Shown: piece after piece, positions 36,275 through 45,496 of the stretch | Numbering within the stretch: position 1 is the first letter of the stretch | Layout: every line of letters starts with the position of its first letter | Assembly (NCBI GenBank): GCA_021151805.1 | Contig: JAGKWN010000003.1 | Coordinates: forward strand, 23,136 to 87,135 | Direction: 5' to 3' | Length of the DNA stretch: 64,000 nt | From: Cytophagaceae bacterium | GTDB lineage: Bacteria > Bacteroidota > Bacteroidia > Cytophagales > Cytophagaceae | The notes under the pieces: generated by a model | Database searches by the model: none | What the model was told of the DNA's origin: nothing | Seen by the model: only the letters and a program-made list of their open reading frames with translations | Position numbers and translations under genes: made by a program

Positions 36275-38176
36275 ATGTGTGGAATTACGGGAATTTTTGC
36301 ATTTAATCAAATAGGATCTTTCTATATGATCAATTTGGGGAAAAGTATGGAGCTGCTTACCCATCGTGGCCCGGACGGCAGAGGTACATTTATCGAAGAT
36401 CTTATCGCACTTGGCCACAGGCGCTTGTCGATCATTGATACAATCAATGGTCGACAACCCATGCACGACCAGTCAAACCGCTATGTGATCACATTCAACG
36501 GTGAAATTTTCAATTATAAAAAACTCAGGAAAGAACTTATTGCGAAATTCAGCTGCACATTCAATACCGAATCTGATACGGAAGTATTGTTAAATGCCTA
36601 TATACATTGGGGTGTCGAATGCTTGTCAAAGCTGAGTGGCTTCTTCGCTTTTGCAATTTATGATAAACATACACATGAAATTTTCATTGCGCGCGACCGC
36701 TTTGGAGTAAAGCCATTGCTATATTATAAAGATGAAGATAAGTTTGTTTTTGCCTCTGAAATGAAAGCGCTGCTGGCATATAATGTTCCGAAAGAAATAG
36801 ACTTTACTTCTGTTCAGCAATACTTTACACTTGGCTACATTCCCGAACCGGACTCTATATTTAAAGACATAAAAAAAGTAGCAGCCGGCACCTATATGCT
36901 GGTCAGCAAAAGGCAAATCATTTCAAGAAGATATTACCAGATACCGGAAACGGTAAAAAGAAATCAGAGCGACTCTTTTGAAACCGCTTCTCAGAAAGTG
37001 CAGGAGCTGGTTGATGTATCCATACAGGACAGGCTGGTGTCGGACGTTCCTGTCGGAGCTTTTTTGAGCGGTGGCATTGATTCTTCTGTTGTGGTAGCAA
37101 CGGCAGCAAAACATGTAGAAAAGCTGAACACATTCTCTGTAGGCTATAAGGATGCGGCTTTCTACGATGAAACAAAATCTGCCGAATTGGTTGCCAAAAC
37201 ATTTAATACCAACCATACATCTATTATTTTAAGCAACAGGGATATTGCCGACAATATTATGGGCTGCCTGGAAAGCATGAGTGAACCTTTTGGTGATACC
37301 TCATCCCTGCCCCTGTATGTATTGTCTAAACATGTGGCTCCGTCTGTAAAAGTTATTTTATCCGGAGATGGCGCCGATGAATTATTTGGTGGCTATAATA
37401 AACACAAAGCCGAATGGCTGGTGAAGAATCCTACACTACAGCTGCAATGCGCACGTTTATTACATCCGCTTCTGAAAATGTTTAAAGGTAGTCGTGAATC
37501 GGAATGGGGCGACAAATTGAGGCAATTAAACAAATTAAATGACGGCCTGCACCTGAGTGATGCAGAACGGTACTACGTGTGGTGTTCAATTTTTCCGCAG
37601 CAAGAGCAGGGACAGATGCTATTGGCGCAGCATCTGAATGAAACCGAATACAAGGCAAGAAAGGCTGGTGTTTTAAAAAGGTTTGCGAATACAAAATATG
37701 ATCTCAACCTTGTGCTACACACAGATATGGAGCTGGTACTGGGCAGCGACATGCTCTTTAAAGTAGATTCTATGTCGATGGCAAACGGGCTTGAAGTGCG
37801 CGAGCCGATGATTGATTATCGACTGGTGGATTATGTAACAGCACTGCCTTCAGAGTACAAGGTCAACAGCAAAGGCACAAAACTACTGTTAAAAAATGCA
37901 TTTAAGGATGTATTGCCGGATAAGATCCTGTCTAAACCCAAGCATGGCTTTGATATTCCGTTGACACAGCTTTTTTCAAAAGACCTGAAAAACTGGATTG
38001 TAAATGAATTGCTGGAAGAGTCATTTATAGCCAAACAAAGTATTTTTAATTGGAATTATATAAATATATTAAGAAGTAGTATAGTCAAAAATAATAATCT
38101 GGATGAAGCCCAACTCTGGTCAATCATTGTTTTTCAGTTTTGGTGGAAGAAATTTATGCATGAACCGGCAAAATGA
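36275..38176 (+). CDS. Glutamine-hydrolysing asparagine synthase-type amidotransferase
   Basis: 633 residues in two domains. N-terminal Ntn glutaminase: Cys2 nucleophile in MCGITGI, R-G-P-D-G, F-N-G-E-I-F-N. C-terminal ATP-binding synthetase: the P-loop S-G-G-I-D-S-S (about residue 267), S-G-D-G-A-D-E-L-F-G-G-Y, and the K-V-D-S-M-S-M-A region. It could be asparagine synthase (AsnB), but copies at the head of polysaccharide clusters often amidate a sugar acid. With gmd and fcl directly downstream, I consider a glycan role at least as likely as asparagine synthesis. Confidence 0.9.
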   Translation: MCGITGIFAFNQIGSFYMINLGKSMELLTHRGPDGRGTFIEDLIALGHRRLSIIDTINGRQPMHDQSNRYVITFNGEIFNYKKLRKELIAKFSCTFNTESDTEVLLNAYIHWGVECLSKLSGFFAFAIYDKHTHEIFIARDRFGVKPLLYYKDEDKFVFASEMKALLAYNVPKEIDFTSVQQYFTLGYIPEPDSIFKDIKKVAAGTYMLVSKRQIISRRYYQIPETVKRNQSDSFETASQKVQELVDVSIQDRLVSDVPVGAFLSGGIDSSVVVATAAKHVEKLNTFSVGYKDAAFYDETKSAELVAKTFNTNHTSIILSNRDIADNIMGCLESMSEPFGDTSSLPLYVLSKHVAPSVKVILSGDGADELFGGYNKHKAEWLVKNPTLQLQCARLLHPLLKMFKGSRESEWGDKLRQLNKLNDGLHLSDAERYYVWCSIFPQQEQGQMLLAQHLNETEYKARKAGVLKRFANTKYDLNLVLHTDMELVLGSDMLFKVDSMSMANGLEVREPMIDYRLVDYVTALPSEYKVNSKGTKLLLKNAFKDVLPDKILSKPKHGFDIPLTQLFSKDLKNWIVNELLEESFIAKQSIFNWNYINILRSSIVKNNNLDEAQLWSIIVFQFWWKKFMHEPAK

Positions 38177-38251
38177 TACAAGTTGTATTTTTGTTATAAT
38201 ATAAAATTTCCTACATTCGAAGAATGTTGTAATAAACAATAAATTTTAAAT

Positions 38252-39364
38252 ATGAAGAAGGCATTAATTACTGGCGTTACAGGTCAAGATGGCGCTTACC
38301 TAAGCGAATTTTTACTGAAAAAGGGTTACGAAGTGCACGGCGTAAAAAGAAGATCATCGTTGTTCAACACAGACAGAATTGATCACTTATACCAGGATCA
38401 GCATGAGAAAAACGTAAAATTCAAATTGCACTACGGTGATTTGACAGACTCTACCAACCTGATCCGTATTATCCAGGAAGTACAGCCGGATGAAATTTAT
38501 AACCTGGGTGCCATGTCTCACGTGAAAGTGAGTTTTGATACTCCTGAATATACAGCCAATGCAGATGGTATCGGTACACTTCGTATTCTTGAAGCAATCC
38601 GCATTTTAGGACTTGAGAAAAAAACAAAAATCTACCAGGCATCTACCTCTGAATTGTATGGTTTGGTACAGGAAGTGCCGCAAAGAGAAACTACACCTTT
38701 TTACCCACGTTCTCCATATGCAGTAGCTAAAATGTATGCATACTGGATTACAGTAAACTATAGAGAAGCATATAATATTTTTGCGTGCAACGGTATTCTT
38801 TTCAACCACGAATCTCCGTTACGTGGTGAAACATTCGTTACAAGAAAAATTACAAGAGCTGTTGCAAGAATTGCCTTGGGTGCACAGGATAAAGTATATT
38901 TGGGCAACCTGGATTCTAAACGTGACTGGGGTCATGCAAAAGATTACGTTGAAGCAATGTGGTTGATTTTACAGCAAAAACAAGCAGAAGATTTTGTTAT
39001 CGCTACAGGCGTAACAACAACTGTTAGAGATTTTGTTAAAATGGCATTTGCGCGAGTAGGTATCACGGTTGAATTCAAAGGTAAAGGCGTAAAAGAAACA
39101 GCTGTTGTTGTTGCATGCAAAAACAAAGAGTTCCAGATTAAAAAAGGAACAGTTGTGGTTGCGGTAGATAAAAAATATTTCAGACCAACAGAAGTGGATT
39201 TATTAATTGGTGATCCTGCAAAATGTAAAAAGAAATTGAAGTGGAAACCAAAGTATAACCTACAACAGTTGGTGAATGAAATGGTTGATTCAGACGTTCA
39301 ATTATTCAAAAAAGATGAATATCTGAAAAAAGGTGGATTTACAACATTGAGCCAATTCGAATAG
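38252..39364 (+). CDS. gmd: GDP-mannose 4,6-dehydratase
   Basis: Converts GDP-D-mannose to GDP-4-keto-6-deoxymannose, the first step to GDP-fucose. 370 residues; extended SDR fold with GVTGQDGAYLSEFL (residues 8-21), NLGAMSHVKVSF, catalytic Thr/Ser in A-S-T-S-E-L-Y-G with YAVAKMYA (Tyr-x-x-x-Lys), the RR-S-S-x-F-N-T-D-R-I NADP/GDP loop near residue 32, and R-D-W-G-H-A-K-D-Y. A perfect -7 box TATTTTTG at 38186-38193, about 60 bases before the ATG, may start a gmd-fcl transcript, though no -33 element stands out. Confidence 0.96.
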   Translation: MKKALITGVTGQDGAYLSEFLLKKGYEVHGVKRRSSLFNTDRIDHLYQDQHEKNVKFKLHYGDLTDSTNLIRIIQEVQPDEIYNLGAMSHVKVSFDTPEYTANADGIGTLRILEAIRILGLEKKTKIYQASTSELYGLVQEVPQRETTPFYPRSPYAVAKMYAYWITVNYREAYNIFACNGILFNHESPLRGETFVTRKITRAVARIALGAQDKVYLGNLDSKRDWGHAKDYVEAMWLILQQKQAEDFVIATGVTTTVRDFVKMAFARVGITVEFKGKGVKETAVVVACKNKEFQIKKGTVVVAVDKKYFRPTEVDLLIGDPAKCKKKLKWKPKYNLQQLVNEMVDSDVQLFKKDEYLKKGGFTTLSQFE

Positions 39365-39366
39365 TA

Positions 39367-40293
39367 ATGAATAAGAACAGTAGAGTATATGTAGCCGGAC
39401 ATCGCGGCATGGTTGGTTCTGCACTTGTTCGCCTGCTTGAGAAAAAAGGCTTCACAAATATTATTACCCGTACTTCCAAAGAGCTTGACCTGAGAGATCA
39501 GGCTCAGGTTAAAGCTTTTTTCCAGGCTGAAAAACCGGAGTTTGTATTTCTGGCAGCAGCTAAAGTAGGAGGTATTCATGCGAACAATGTATATCGCGCT
39601 GATTTCATCTATGATAACCTGATTATGGAAGCGAATATTATACATCAGGCGTATGAAACGAAAGTAGAAAAATTATTATTCCTGGGTTCTTCATGCATCT
39701 ATCCAAAGATGGCTCCTCAGCCGCTGAAAGAAGATTACCTGCTTACAGGAACATTAGAATCAACGAATGAACCGTACGCAATTGCTAAGATCGCAGGTAT
39801 CAAAATGTGCGAAGCATACAAGGATCAGTATGGCTGTAATTTTATTTCTGCCATGCCGACAAACCTGTATGGTCCGAATGACAATTACGATCTGAACAAT
39901 TCACACGTATTGCCAGCCTTGTTAAGAAAATTCCATGAGGCAAAGAAAAATAATGCGAAGACTGTTGAAGTATGGGGATCCGGCTCACCATTGAGAGAGT
40001 TTCTTCATGTGGATGATCTTGCAGAAGCTTGCATGTTCCTGATGGAAACATACAACGACAAAGGATTCGTGAATGTTGGAAGCGGTGTTGACCTGAGCAT
40101 TAAAGAACTTGCGACACTTGTGAAAGAAGTGGTAGGCTTTGAAGGTGAACTGGTCTTTGACGCATCCAAACCGGATGGTACACCAAGAAAATTGATGGAT
40201 GTTTCAAAAATTGAACAGTTGGGCTGGAAATATAAAATCGGTTTGAAAGAAGGGATAACTTCTGTCTATAAAGATGCGTTTAAACCTGAATAA
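39367..40293 (+). CDS. fcl: GDP-L-fucose synthase
   Basis: Epimerises and reduces the Gmd product to GDP-L-fucose using NADPH. 308 residues with GHRGMVGSALVRLL (residues 12-25), S-S-C-I-Y-P, E-P-Y-A-I-A-K (Tyr-x-x-x-Lys), and M-P-T-N-L-Y-G-P-N-D-N-Y. It begins 2 bases after the gmd stop, so both steps are made from one mRNA. Together they commit this cluster to a fucose- or 6-deoxyhexose-containing surface glycan. Confidence 0.96.
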   Translation: MNKNSRVYVAGHRGMVGSALVRLLEKKGFTNIITRTSKELDLRDQAQVKAFFQAEKPEFVFLAAAKVGGIHANNVYRADFIYDNLIMEANIIHQAYETKVEKLLFLGSSCIYPKMAPQPLKEDYLLTGTLESTNEPYAIAKIAGIKMCEAYKDQYGCNFISAMPTNLYGPNDNYDLNNSHVLPALLRKFHEAKKNNAKTVEVWGSGSPLREFLHVDDLAEACMFLMETYNDKGFVNVGSGVDLSIKELATLVKEVVGFEGELVFDASKPDGTPRKLMDVSKIEQLGWKYKIGLKEGITSVYKDAFKPE

Positions 40294-40325
40294 CAGAATT
40301 TAATTAGGTAAGCCCATCAGATGTG

Positions 40326-41570
40326 ATGCATAGTAATGAAAATAAAAAACACGTACTTTATATCACATATGATGGGCTTACTGATTTTTTAGGGCAGTCG
40401 CAGGTACTCCCGTATATTTTAGGATTAGAAGCGCAGGGCTATCGCTTTTCCATATTAAGTTTTGAAAAAAACGAAAAATTCTCAGCCAATAAAGCAATCA
40501 TTGAAGGATTAATTCAACAACGCAACATACGCTGGTATCCTAAAAAATATCACAAACGTTTTTCCATTTTAGCAACCCTCTGGGATCTTCTCATTGGTGT
40601 TATATTTCTGATCAGACTTCATTCCAAAGATAAATTTCAGGGTGTGCATTGTCGGAGCTACATTCCTGCCATAATGGGATTGATCTCTAAAAAAATATTC
40701 AAGACAAAATTTATTTTTGATATGCGTGGCTTCTGGGCCGATGAGCGCATCGACGGTGGTTTGTGGAATCTGAAGAATCCTATTTATAAAACCGTTTATT
40801 CATTTTTTAAATGGATTGAAAAAAAATGTTTGCTGAATGCCGATTATGTGGTAACACTTACTACAGAAAGTTACAGGGAAATGCAGCAATGGGAGTACAT
40901 GACAAAGACCGTTCGATTTAAGATCATTCCTTGCTGTGTAGATACAGAATTGTTTTCTTTACGGAATATAGCATCTGATATTTTACTTGATAAACGTAAA
41001 GCATTGCAGCTGGAGAACAGAATCGTTGTCAATTATCTCGGCTCCATAGGTACCTGGTATATGATTGATGAAATGTTTGAGTTCTTCAAATGTTTTAAAG
41101 AGCAATATGCAAATGCCATGTTTCTTTTTGTTACACCAGAGTCAGAGCAGGATGTACTGAAGATTGCAGGCAAGCATGGTGTGCCGGGTAGTGATATACG
41201 TGTAGTAAAAGCTCAACGCAAAGAAGTACCCTATTATCTAGCCTTGAGCGATTATGCATTGTTCTTTATCAAGCCCACGTACTCCAAGAAAAGTTCTTCA
41301 CCTACGAAGCTGGCAGAAATCATGGCAATGGGTGTACCTGTTGTATGTAATGCGGATGTTGGTGATGTGGAAACGCAGGTGACAGAAGCACGGGCGGGCG
41401 TGGTAATAAAATCTTTTGAAAAGCAATCATATACCCATGCATTGCAGAGAATAAAGAATAATGCGGATGCTTTTCAAAAAGAAACAACATTGAGTTATGT
41501 AAACCAGCATTTTTCGCTGGCTACAGGCGTTTCTTTATATTCAGAAATCTATTCAGAAATAATTTTATGA
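40326..41570 (+). CDS. Glycosyltransferase, GT4-like
   Basis: 414 residues from ATG 40326 (a GTG sits one codon earlier). GT-B fold: N-terminal half with F-L-G-Q-S-Q-V-L-P-Y and a D-M-R-G-F-W-A-D-E-R motif; C-terminal donor-binding half with V-N-Y-L-G-S-I-G-T-W-Y and K-S-S-S-P-T-K-L-A-E-I-M-A-M-G-V-P, the E-x7-E-like region of GT4. It transfers a sugar during glycan assembly at the inner membrane; donor unknown. Overlaps the methyltransferase gene by 4 bases. Confidence 0.85.
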   Translation: MHSNENKKHVLYITYDGLTDFLGQSQVLPYILGLEAQGYRFSILSFEKNEKFSANKAIIEGLIQQRNIRWYPKKYHKRFSILATLWDLLIGVIFLIRLHSKDKFQGVHCRSYIPAIMGLISKKIFKTKFIFDMRGFWADERIDGGLWNLKNPIYKTVYSFFKWIEKKCLLNADYVVTLTTESYREMQQWEYMTKTVRFKIIPCCVDTELFSLRNIASDILLDKRKALQLENRIVVNYLGSIGTWYMIDEMFEFFKCFKEQYANAMFLFVTPESEQDVLKIAGKHGVPGSDIRVVKAQRKEVPYYLALSDYALFFIKPTYSKKSSSPTKLAEIMAMGVPVVCNADVGDVETQVTEARAGVVIKSFEKQSYTHALQRIKNNADAFQKETTLSYVNQHFSLATGVSLYSEIYSEIIL

Positions 41571-42469
41571 CGATCCCCTACAATCAGGCATTTATTTCTT
41601 CCATTGATGCAGGCAACAGAAAAATAAAAGTATTTACGTCTGCAGGGAATATAGATAAAGACACGGTAGAATCGTTTGGCGATGAATGGTCCACTTTTCA
41701 TACGTTCAACGAAGATGAAATTCATAATGCCGGAGATAATTATTTTGATATTCTACCTAAAGGCTTTTTAACAAAAAGCTCACTTGCCCTTGATGTGGGC
41801 TGTGGTACCGGGCGGTGGACATATTACCTTGCGGATAAAGTCGGTAGCGTAGAATGTATTGATCCCAGTAAAGCTGTATTGGCTGCATCTAAGCTGCTTG
41901 CATCGAAAGATAATATCCGTATCTCACAGGCATCGGTTGATAATATTCCTTTTGAAGACAACAGCTTCGACCTGGTTTTTAGTTTGGGTGTATTGCACCA
42001 TGTGCCGGATACAAAAGCAGCGGTGAAGAAATGTGCAGAAAAAGTAAAGCCCGGCGGCTATCTGTTGCTGTATCTTTATTACAATCTTGAAAACAGAGGT
42101 TTGTTATTTAAGACTTTATTCTATTTGTCTAACTCGCTGCGTTGGTGCATCAGCAAACTGCCTAGTGTACTGAAGAATATTGTTTGTGATGTACTGGCTG
42201 TTTTGATTTATATGCCTTTCGTATTGGTGGCGCGTTTCCTGGTCGCGATCCACGTATCTGCTTCAGTAATTGCTAAAATTCCATTGTCGTGGTATGCAGA
42301 TAAATCATTCAACATTATCCGCAATGATTCTCTTGACCGCTTTGGAACACCGCTTGAACAAAGGTTTTCAAAGGCTGAAATAACACATATGCTGGAACAT
42401 GCCGGCTGTAACAATATTGTTTTTGCTGATAATGCACCGTTTTGGAGAGCCATTGCCCAAAAGAAATGA
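41567..42469 (+). CDS. SAM-dependent class I methyltransferase
   Basis: 300 residues. The SAM site is clear: LDVGCGTGRWTYYL (about 75-88), then E-C-I-D-P-S, D-N-I-P-F-E-D-N-S-F-D-L-V-F-S-L-G-V-L-H-H-V, a UbiE/COQ5-like Methyltransf_11 pattern. A hydrophobic stretch near residues 205-230 may touch the membrane. It sits between two glycosyltransferase genes with 4-base overlaps on both sides, so it likely methylates a sugar or lipid-linked intermediate of the glycan. Confidence 0.85.
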   Translation: MTIPYNQAFISSIDAGNRKIKVFTSAGNIDKDTVESFGDEWSTFHTFNEDEIHNAGDNYFDILPKGFLTKSSLALDVGCGTGRWTYYLADKVGSVECIDPSKAVLAASKLLASKDNIRISQASVDNIPFEDNSFDLVFSLGVLHHVPDTKAAVKKCAEKVKPGGYLLLYLYYNLENRGLLFKTLFYLSNSLRWCISKLPSVLKNIVCDVLAVLIYMPFVLVARFLVAIHVSASVIAKIPLSWYADKSFNIIRNDSLDRFGTPLEQRFSKAEITHMLEHAGCNNIVFADNAPFWRAIAQKK

Positions 42470-43551
42470 ATGTGAAAAGAATCGTAGTTATATGCCCGCA
42501 TCCGGAAGGCGTTGCTCCTGGTCAGCGACTTAAATACGAACAATATTTTTCGTATTTGAGAAGCAATGGTATAGAGGTTGATGTGAAACCATTTATGTCT
42601 AAACGCTTCTGGGATGTTGTCTACAAAAAAGGAAATGTGCCTGAAAAAATTTTCTGGACGATATATGGGTACATAAGACGACTGATTCTGTTACCCTTCC
42701 TTCCTTTTTATGATGGGGTATATATATTTCTCAATGTTACACCCTTCGGCTTTCCACTTCTTGAAAGGCTTTATGTATGGCTTAACCCTAATATTATTTA
42801 CGACATAGACGATCTGGTTTTTCTTGGTAACACATCAAAAGTAAATAGCCTGGTCGCTTTGCTGAAGCGGCCGGAGAAGTATACATTCTTAATGAAGCAC
42901 GCAAAGCAGGTGATCGTGTGTACGCCGTATTTAAAAGCATTTGCGCTTGAACGGAATAGTCAGGTAACGGACATTTCATCGACGATCAATACCGATACAT
43001 ATCTTCCTGTTAATAGCTATGACAATAAAAAGGAACTTGTTATTGGCTGGTCCGGGAGTCATAGTACATTGAAATATTTTGCTTTATTAAAAGATGTTCT
43101 GCTGAAGCTGAAAGAAAAATACACATTCCGGATTTTAGTATTCGGCGTGCAGAACTGTGTAATTGATGGTCTGGATATAGAAGTCGTTCCGTTTGATGAA
43201 AAGGAAGAAGTGGCAACTTTGCAGCGCATAGATATTGGTGTGTACCCTTTGCCGCTGAATGAGCAATGGGTGTATGGCAAGAGCGGATTGAAAGCACTGC
43301 AGTATATGGCATTGGGAATTCCTACGATAGCGACAGCACTTGGTGCCAATCTAAGAATTATTGAACATGGTAAATCCGGCTTATTGGTTACAACAGAAGA
43401 GGAATGGCTGCAAGCATTGTTCGACCTTTTCGAAAATGCAGGCTTGAGAAAAACAGTAGGAATCAATGGTAGGAAAAATGTGGTTGAGCACTATTCAATA
43501 AATGCCAACAAAGATCAGTACCTGTCGATCATTAAAGAGGTTGTTCAGTAG
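42466..43551 (+). CDS. Glycosyltransferase (GT-B fold)
   Basis: 361 residues; I choose the ATG at 42466, which overlaps the previous stop as ATGA, over the in-frame TTG at 42442. N-terminal V-V-I-C-P-H-P-E-G-V-A-P-G-Q-R resembles group 1 transferases; I-Y-D-I-D-D-L-V-F sits in the middle; C-terminal I-G-W-S-G-S-H-S-T and G-K-S-G-L-K-A-L-Q-Y-M-A-L-G-I-P-T form the donor site. Last + strand gene of the cluster; its final 20 bases overlap the end of the convergent membrane-protein gene. Confidence 0.85.
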   Translation: MNVKRIVVICPHPEGVAPGQRLKYEQYFSYLRSNGIEVDVKPFMSKRFWDVVYKKGNVPEKIFWTIYGYIRRLILLPFLPFYDGVYIFLNVTPFGFPLLERLYVWLNPNIIYDIDDLVFLGNTSKVNSLVALLKRPEKYTFLMKHAKQVIVCTPYLKAFALERNSQVTDISSTINTDTYLPVNSYDNKKELVIGWSGSHSTLKYFALLKDVLLKLKEKYTFRILVFGVQNCVIDGLDIEVVPFDEKEEVATLQRIDIGVYPLPLNEQWVYGKSGLKALQYMALGIPTIATALGANLRIIEHGKSGLLVTTEEEWLQALFDLFENAGLRKTVGINGRKNVVEHYSINANKDQYLSIIKEVVQ

Positions 43552-44953
43552 TAGTAACAGGCGCGTGCATCTTTTTACGCTTGATTTTTTTATTTTCTTC
43601 TTCCTGCAAATAATATAGTAGCAGGATCGCTGCCACATAAAACGGATAGCCCTGTATTTTATAGCGAACCAGACTGCCGAAGTTATAGGTAGTTACTCCG
43701 ACAAAGAAAGAAAACATCAACCCAAATATTAAGAAGAATTGTAGATTTGAATCGGTTGCTAAAAGCGCCAGCGTGTTTTTGAATTTTCTTTTATAGACCA
43801 GGCGAATGGTTAAAAACAAGAGCAGGCTCGATTCAAGGGCAGATAAAAGCATGATGGGGTTTCGGGCTTCCCATAAATAGGGCCTGAACAAACTCGCATT
43901 GATCGCTGTAGGAATTTTTGATATATAGCTTAATACGCTGCCATCCATTTCTCCCAGGTCATAAGTAGAGCCACTGGAGTTTAACGAAATAGCGTGAATG
44001 TATTCACGTTGTATTTTTGCGGTCTGCAAGATCTTTTCGTTAGAGAAACGTTCTTTCTGTGCACCCAGCTGAGTAACCAGCACATAGCTCACCACCATGG
44101 TCAAAACAATGACAAATGGTGCAACCATGGCTCTTAATAAATTATTTTGTATTCCGGCTTTATAATTCTGTGTAACCATGAATGAAAAGCATGGAGCGTA
44201 TGCCAGTAATATATATAGCTTAATGGTGAGGATGATGTAACCGGTGAACAAAATATAAAACAGATACATGAAGTGAAATTTCTTCGTGATAAAAATTCTG
44301 TATAAATAATAATGAATGATACAGAGGGATGAAAAACAAATCGTATCCTTCAATATGCCGCTGCCCCAAACAATGAGGCTGGGAGTAAAAAAGAATGCCC
44401 AGATAATATATTTTTTATGATTCGGGTAAATTTCAAATAGCAACGTGACAAATTTCCAGATACACCAGAAGGAAATATAGCTAAAGAAGAATGTTGTTAC
44501 CAGATATGAGTTAAACGTAAATAAATTGATTAACGCTGTAATCTTAAGAATGATGAGTGTGTCGGTAGCATTGATGTAATGCATGCCGAGGAATAAATTT
44601 TTCAATTCGGTATCGCCGCCGGTAGGACTGTAGAAGAAGATCCGGAGCATGTATTCGGGTTTCTCTAAAATCAGGTTTGCCAGAATCCTGCCTTCGTTGT
44701 AATAAGTGCCGATATCCCCGCCTTTGTAGTAAAAGTTAAATATAAGTGTAACAAACAGTCCGCCTATGATTTTTAAGGTAAGACCAGTATAGATATACTT
44801 CCGAATTGTTTGGTCTTTGTAGAAAAGTTCAACAATGATTCGGGTAGCAACTAAAAACAGGAATATGTAAACAGGCAATAAAAAATATTCGTACGGCGCA
44901 ATCAGGTTTTTGCTGATTGAGAGCTCGTAAGCCGAAATTTTCTGGTAGCCCAT
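43532..44953 (-). CDS. Polytopic membrane protein, possible polysaccharide polymerase
   Basis: 473 residues with about ten predicted membrane helices and a periplasmic loop around residues 300-345. The sequence lacks a named motif, but the length, helix number and location beside glycosyltransferases recall Wzy-type O-antigen polymerases or EpsG-like proteins. The start is near 44953, with the Lrp gene divergent 75 bases away. Its 3' end runs 20 bases into the end of the opposite-strand glycosyltransferase gene. Polymerase function is inference. Confidence 0.6.
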   Translation of the reverse strand: MGYQKISAYELSISKNLIAPYEYFLLPVYIFLFLVATRIIVELFYKDQTIRKYIYTGLTLKIIGGLFVTLIFNFYYKGGDIGTYYNEGRILANLILEKPEYMLRIFFYSPTGGDTELKNLFLGMHYINATDTLIILKITALINLFTFNSYLVTTFFFSYISFWCIWKFVTLLFEIYPNHKKYIIWAFFFTPSLIVWGSGILKDTICFSSLCIIHYYLYRIFITKKFHFMYLFYILFTGYIILTIKLYILLAYAPCFSFMVTQNYKAGIQNNLLRAMVAPFVIVLTMVVSYVLVTQLGAQKERFSNEKILQTAKIQREYIHAISLNSSGSTYDLGEMDGSVLSYISKIPTAINASLFRPYLWEARNPIMLLSALESSLLLFLTIRLVYKRKFKNTLALLATDSNLQFFLIFGLMFSFFVGVTTYNFGSLVRYKIQGYPFYVAAILLLYYLQEEENKKIKRKKMHAPVTTTEQPL

Positions 44954-45028
44954 TTTTAAAAGTTTGGTATATTTAATATTCTTGAAATTAATGAATAAAT
45001 TGTATCTTGGGCAATAAACCTGTCAATA

Positions 45029-45496
45029 ATGAGTATTAAATTGGATTCCATCGATAAAAAAATCCTTGAGATTCTTCAAGCGAATGCGAAAATCACCAAT
45101 TCACAGTTAGCTACTGAGATTGGATTGTCACCGGCACCTACGCTGGAGCGTGTTCGTAAGCTCGAAAACATGGGGGTTATCAAAAGCTACCATGCAGAAG
45201 TTGAGCGTGAATTATTGGGCATAGGAACAGCGGTTTTTGTATCTGTTTCCTTGTCAGGTCATAAAAAACATCAGATCATGTCTTTCGTGAATCAGATGAA
45301 TGCCATACCAGAAGTGGTGGAATGCCATCATATTACAGGCTCTGGCGATTTCCTGTTAAAAATCCTCGCAAAAGATATTAATTCATATCAGAAATTAATT
45401 CTTGATAAACTGGTTGATATAGAAGAGATCGGAAACATGCAATCCATGATCATCCTTTCTACTTATAAGGATTCTAAGGTGATGCCTATTTCTTAA
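45029..45496 (+). CDS. Lrp/AsnC family transcriptional regulator
   Basis: 155 residues: N-terminal winged helix-turn-helix (LDSIDKKILEIL, then L-A-T-E-I-G-L-S-P-A-P-T-L-E-R-V-R-K-L, residues 5-50) and a C-terminal RAM/ACT-like ligand domain with V-E-C-H-H-I-T-G-S-G-D-F-L. Such proteins sense amino acids and wrap promoter DNA as octamers. TTG at 44982, 18 bases, then TATCTTGG at 45003 is a plausible promoter with one mismatch in the -7 box. The end overlaps the convergent TPR gene by 11 bases. Confidence 0.93.
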   Translation: MSIKLDSIDKKILEILQANAKITNSQLATEIGLSPAPTLERVRKLENMGVIKSYHAEVERELLGIGTAVFVSVSLSGHKKHQIMSFVNQMNAIPEVVECHHITGSGDFLLKILAKDINSYQKLILDKLVDIEEIGNMQSMIILSTYKDSKVMPIS

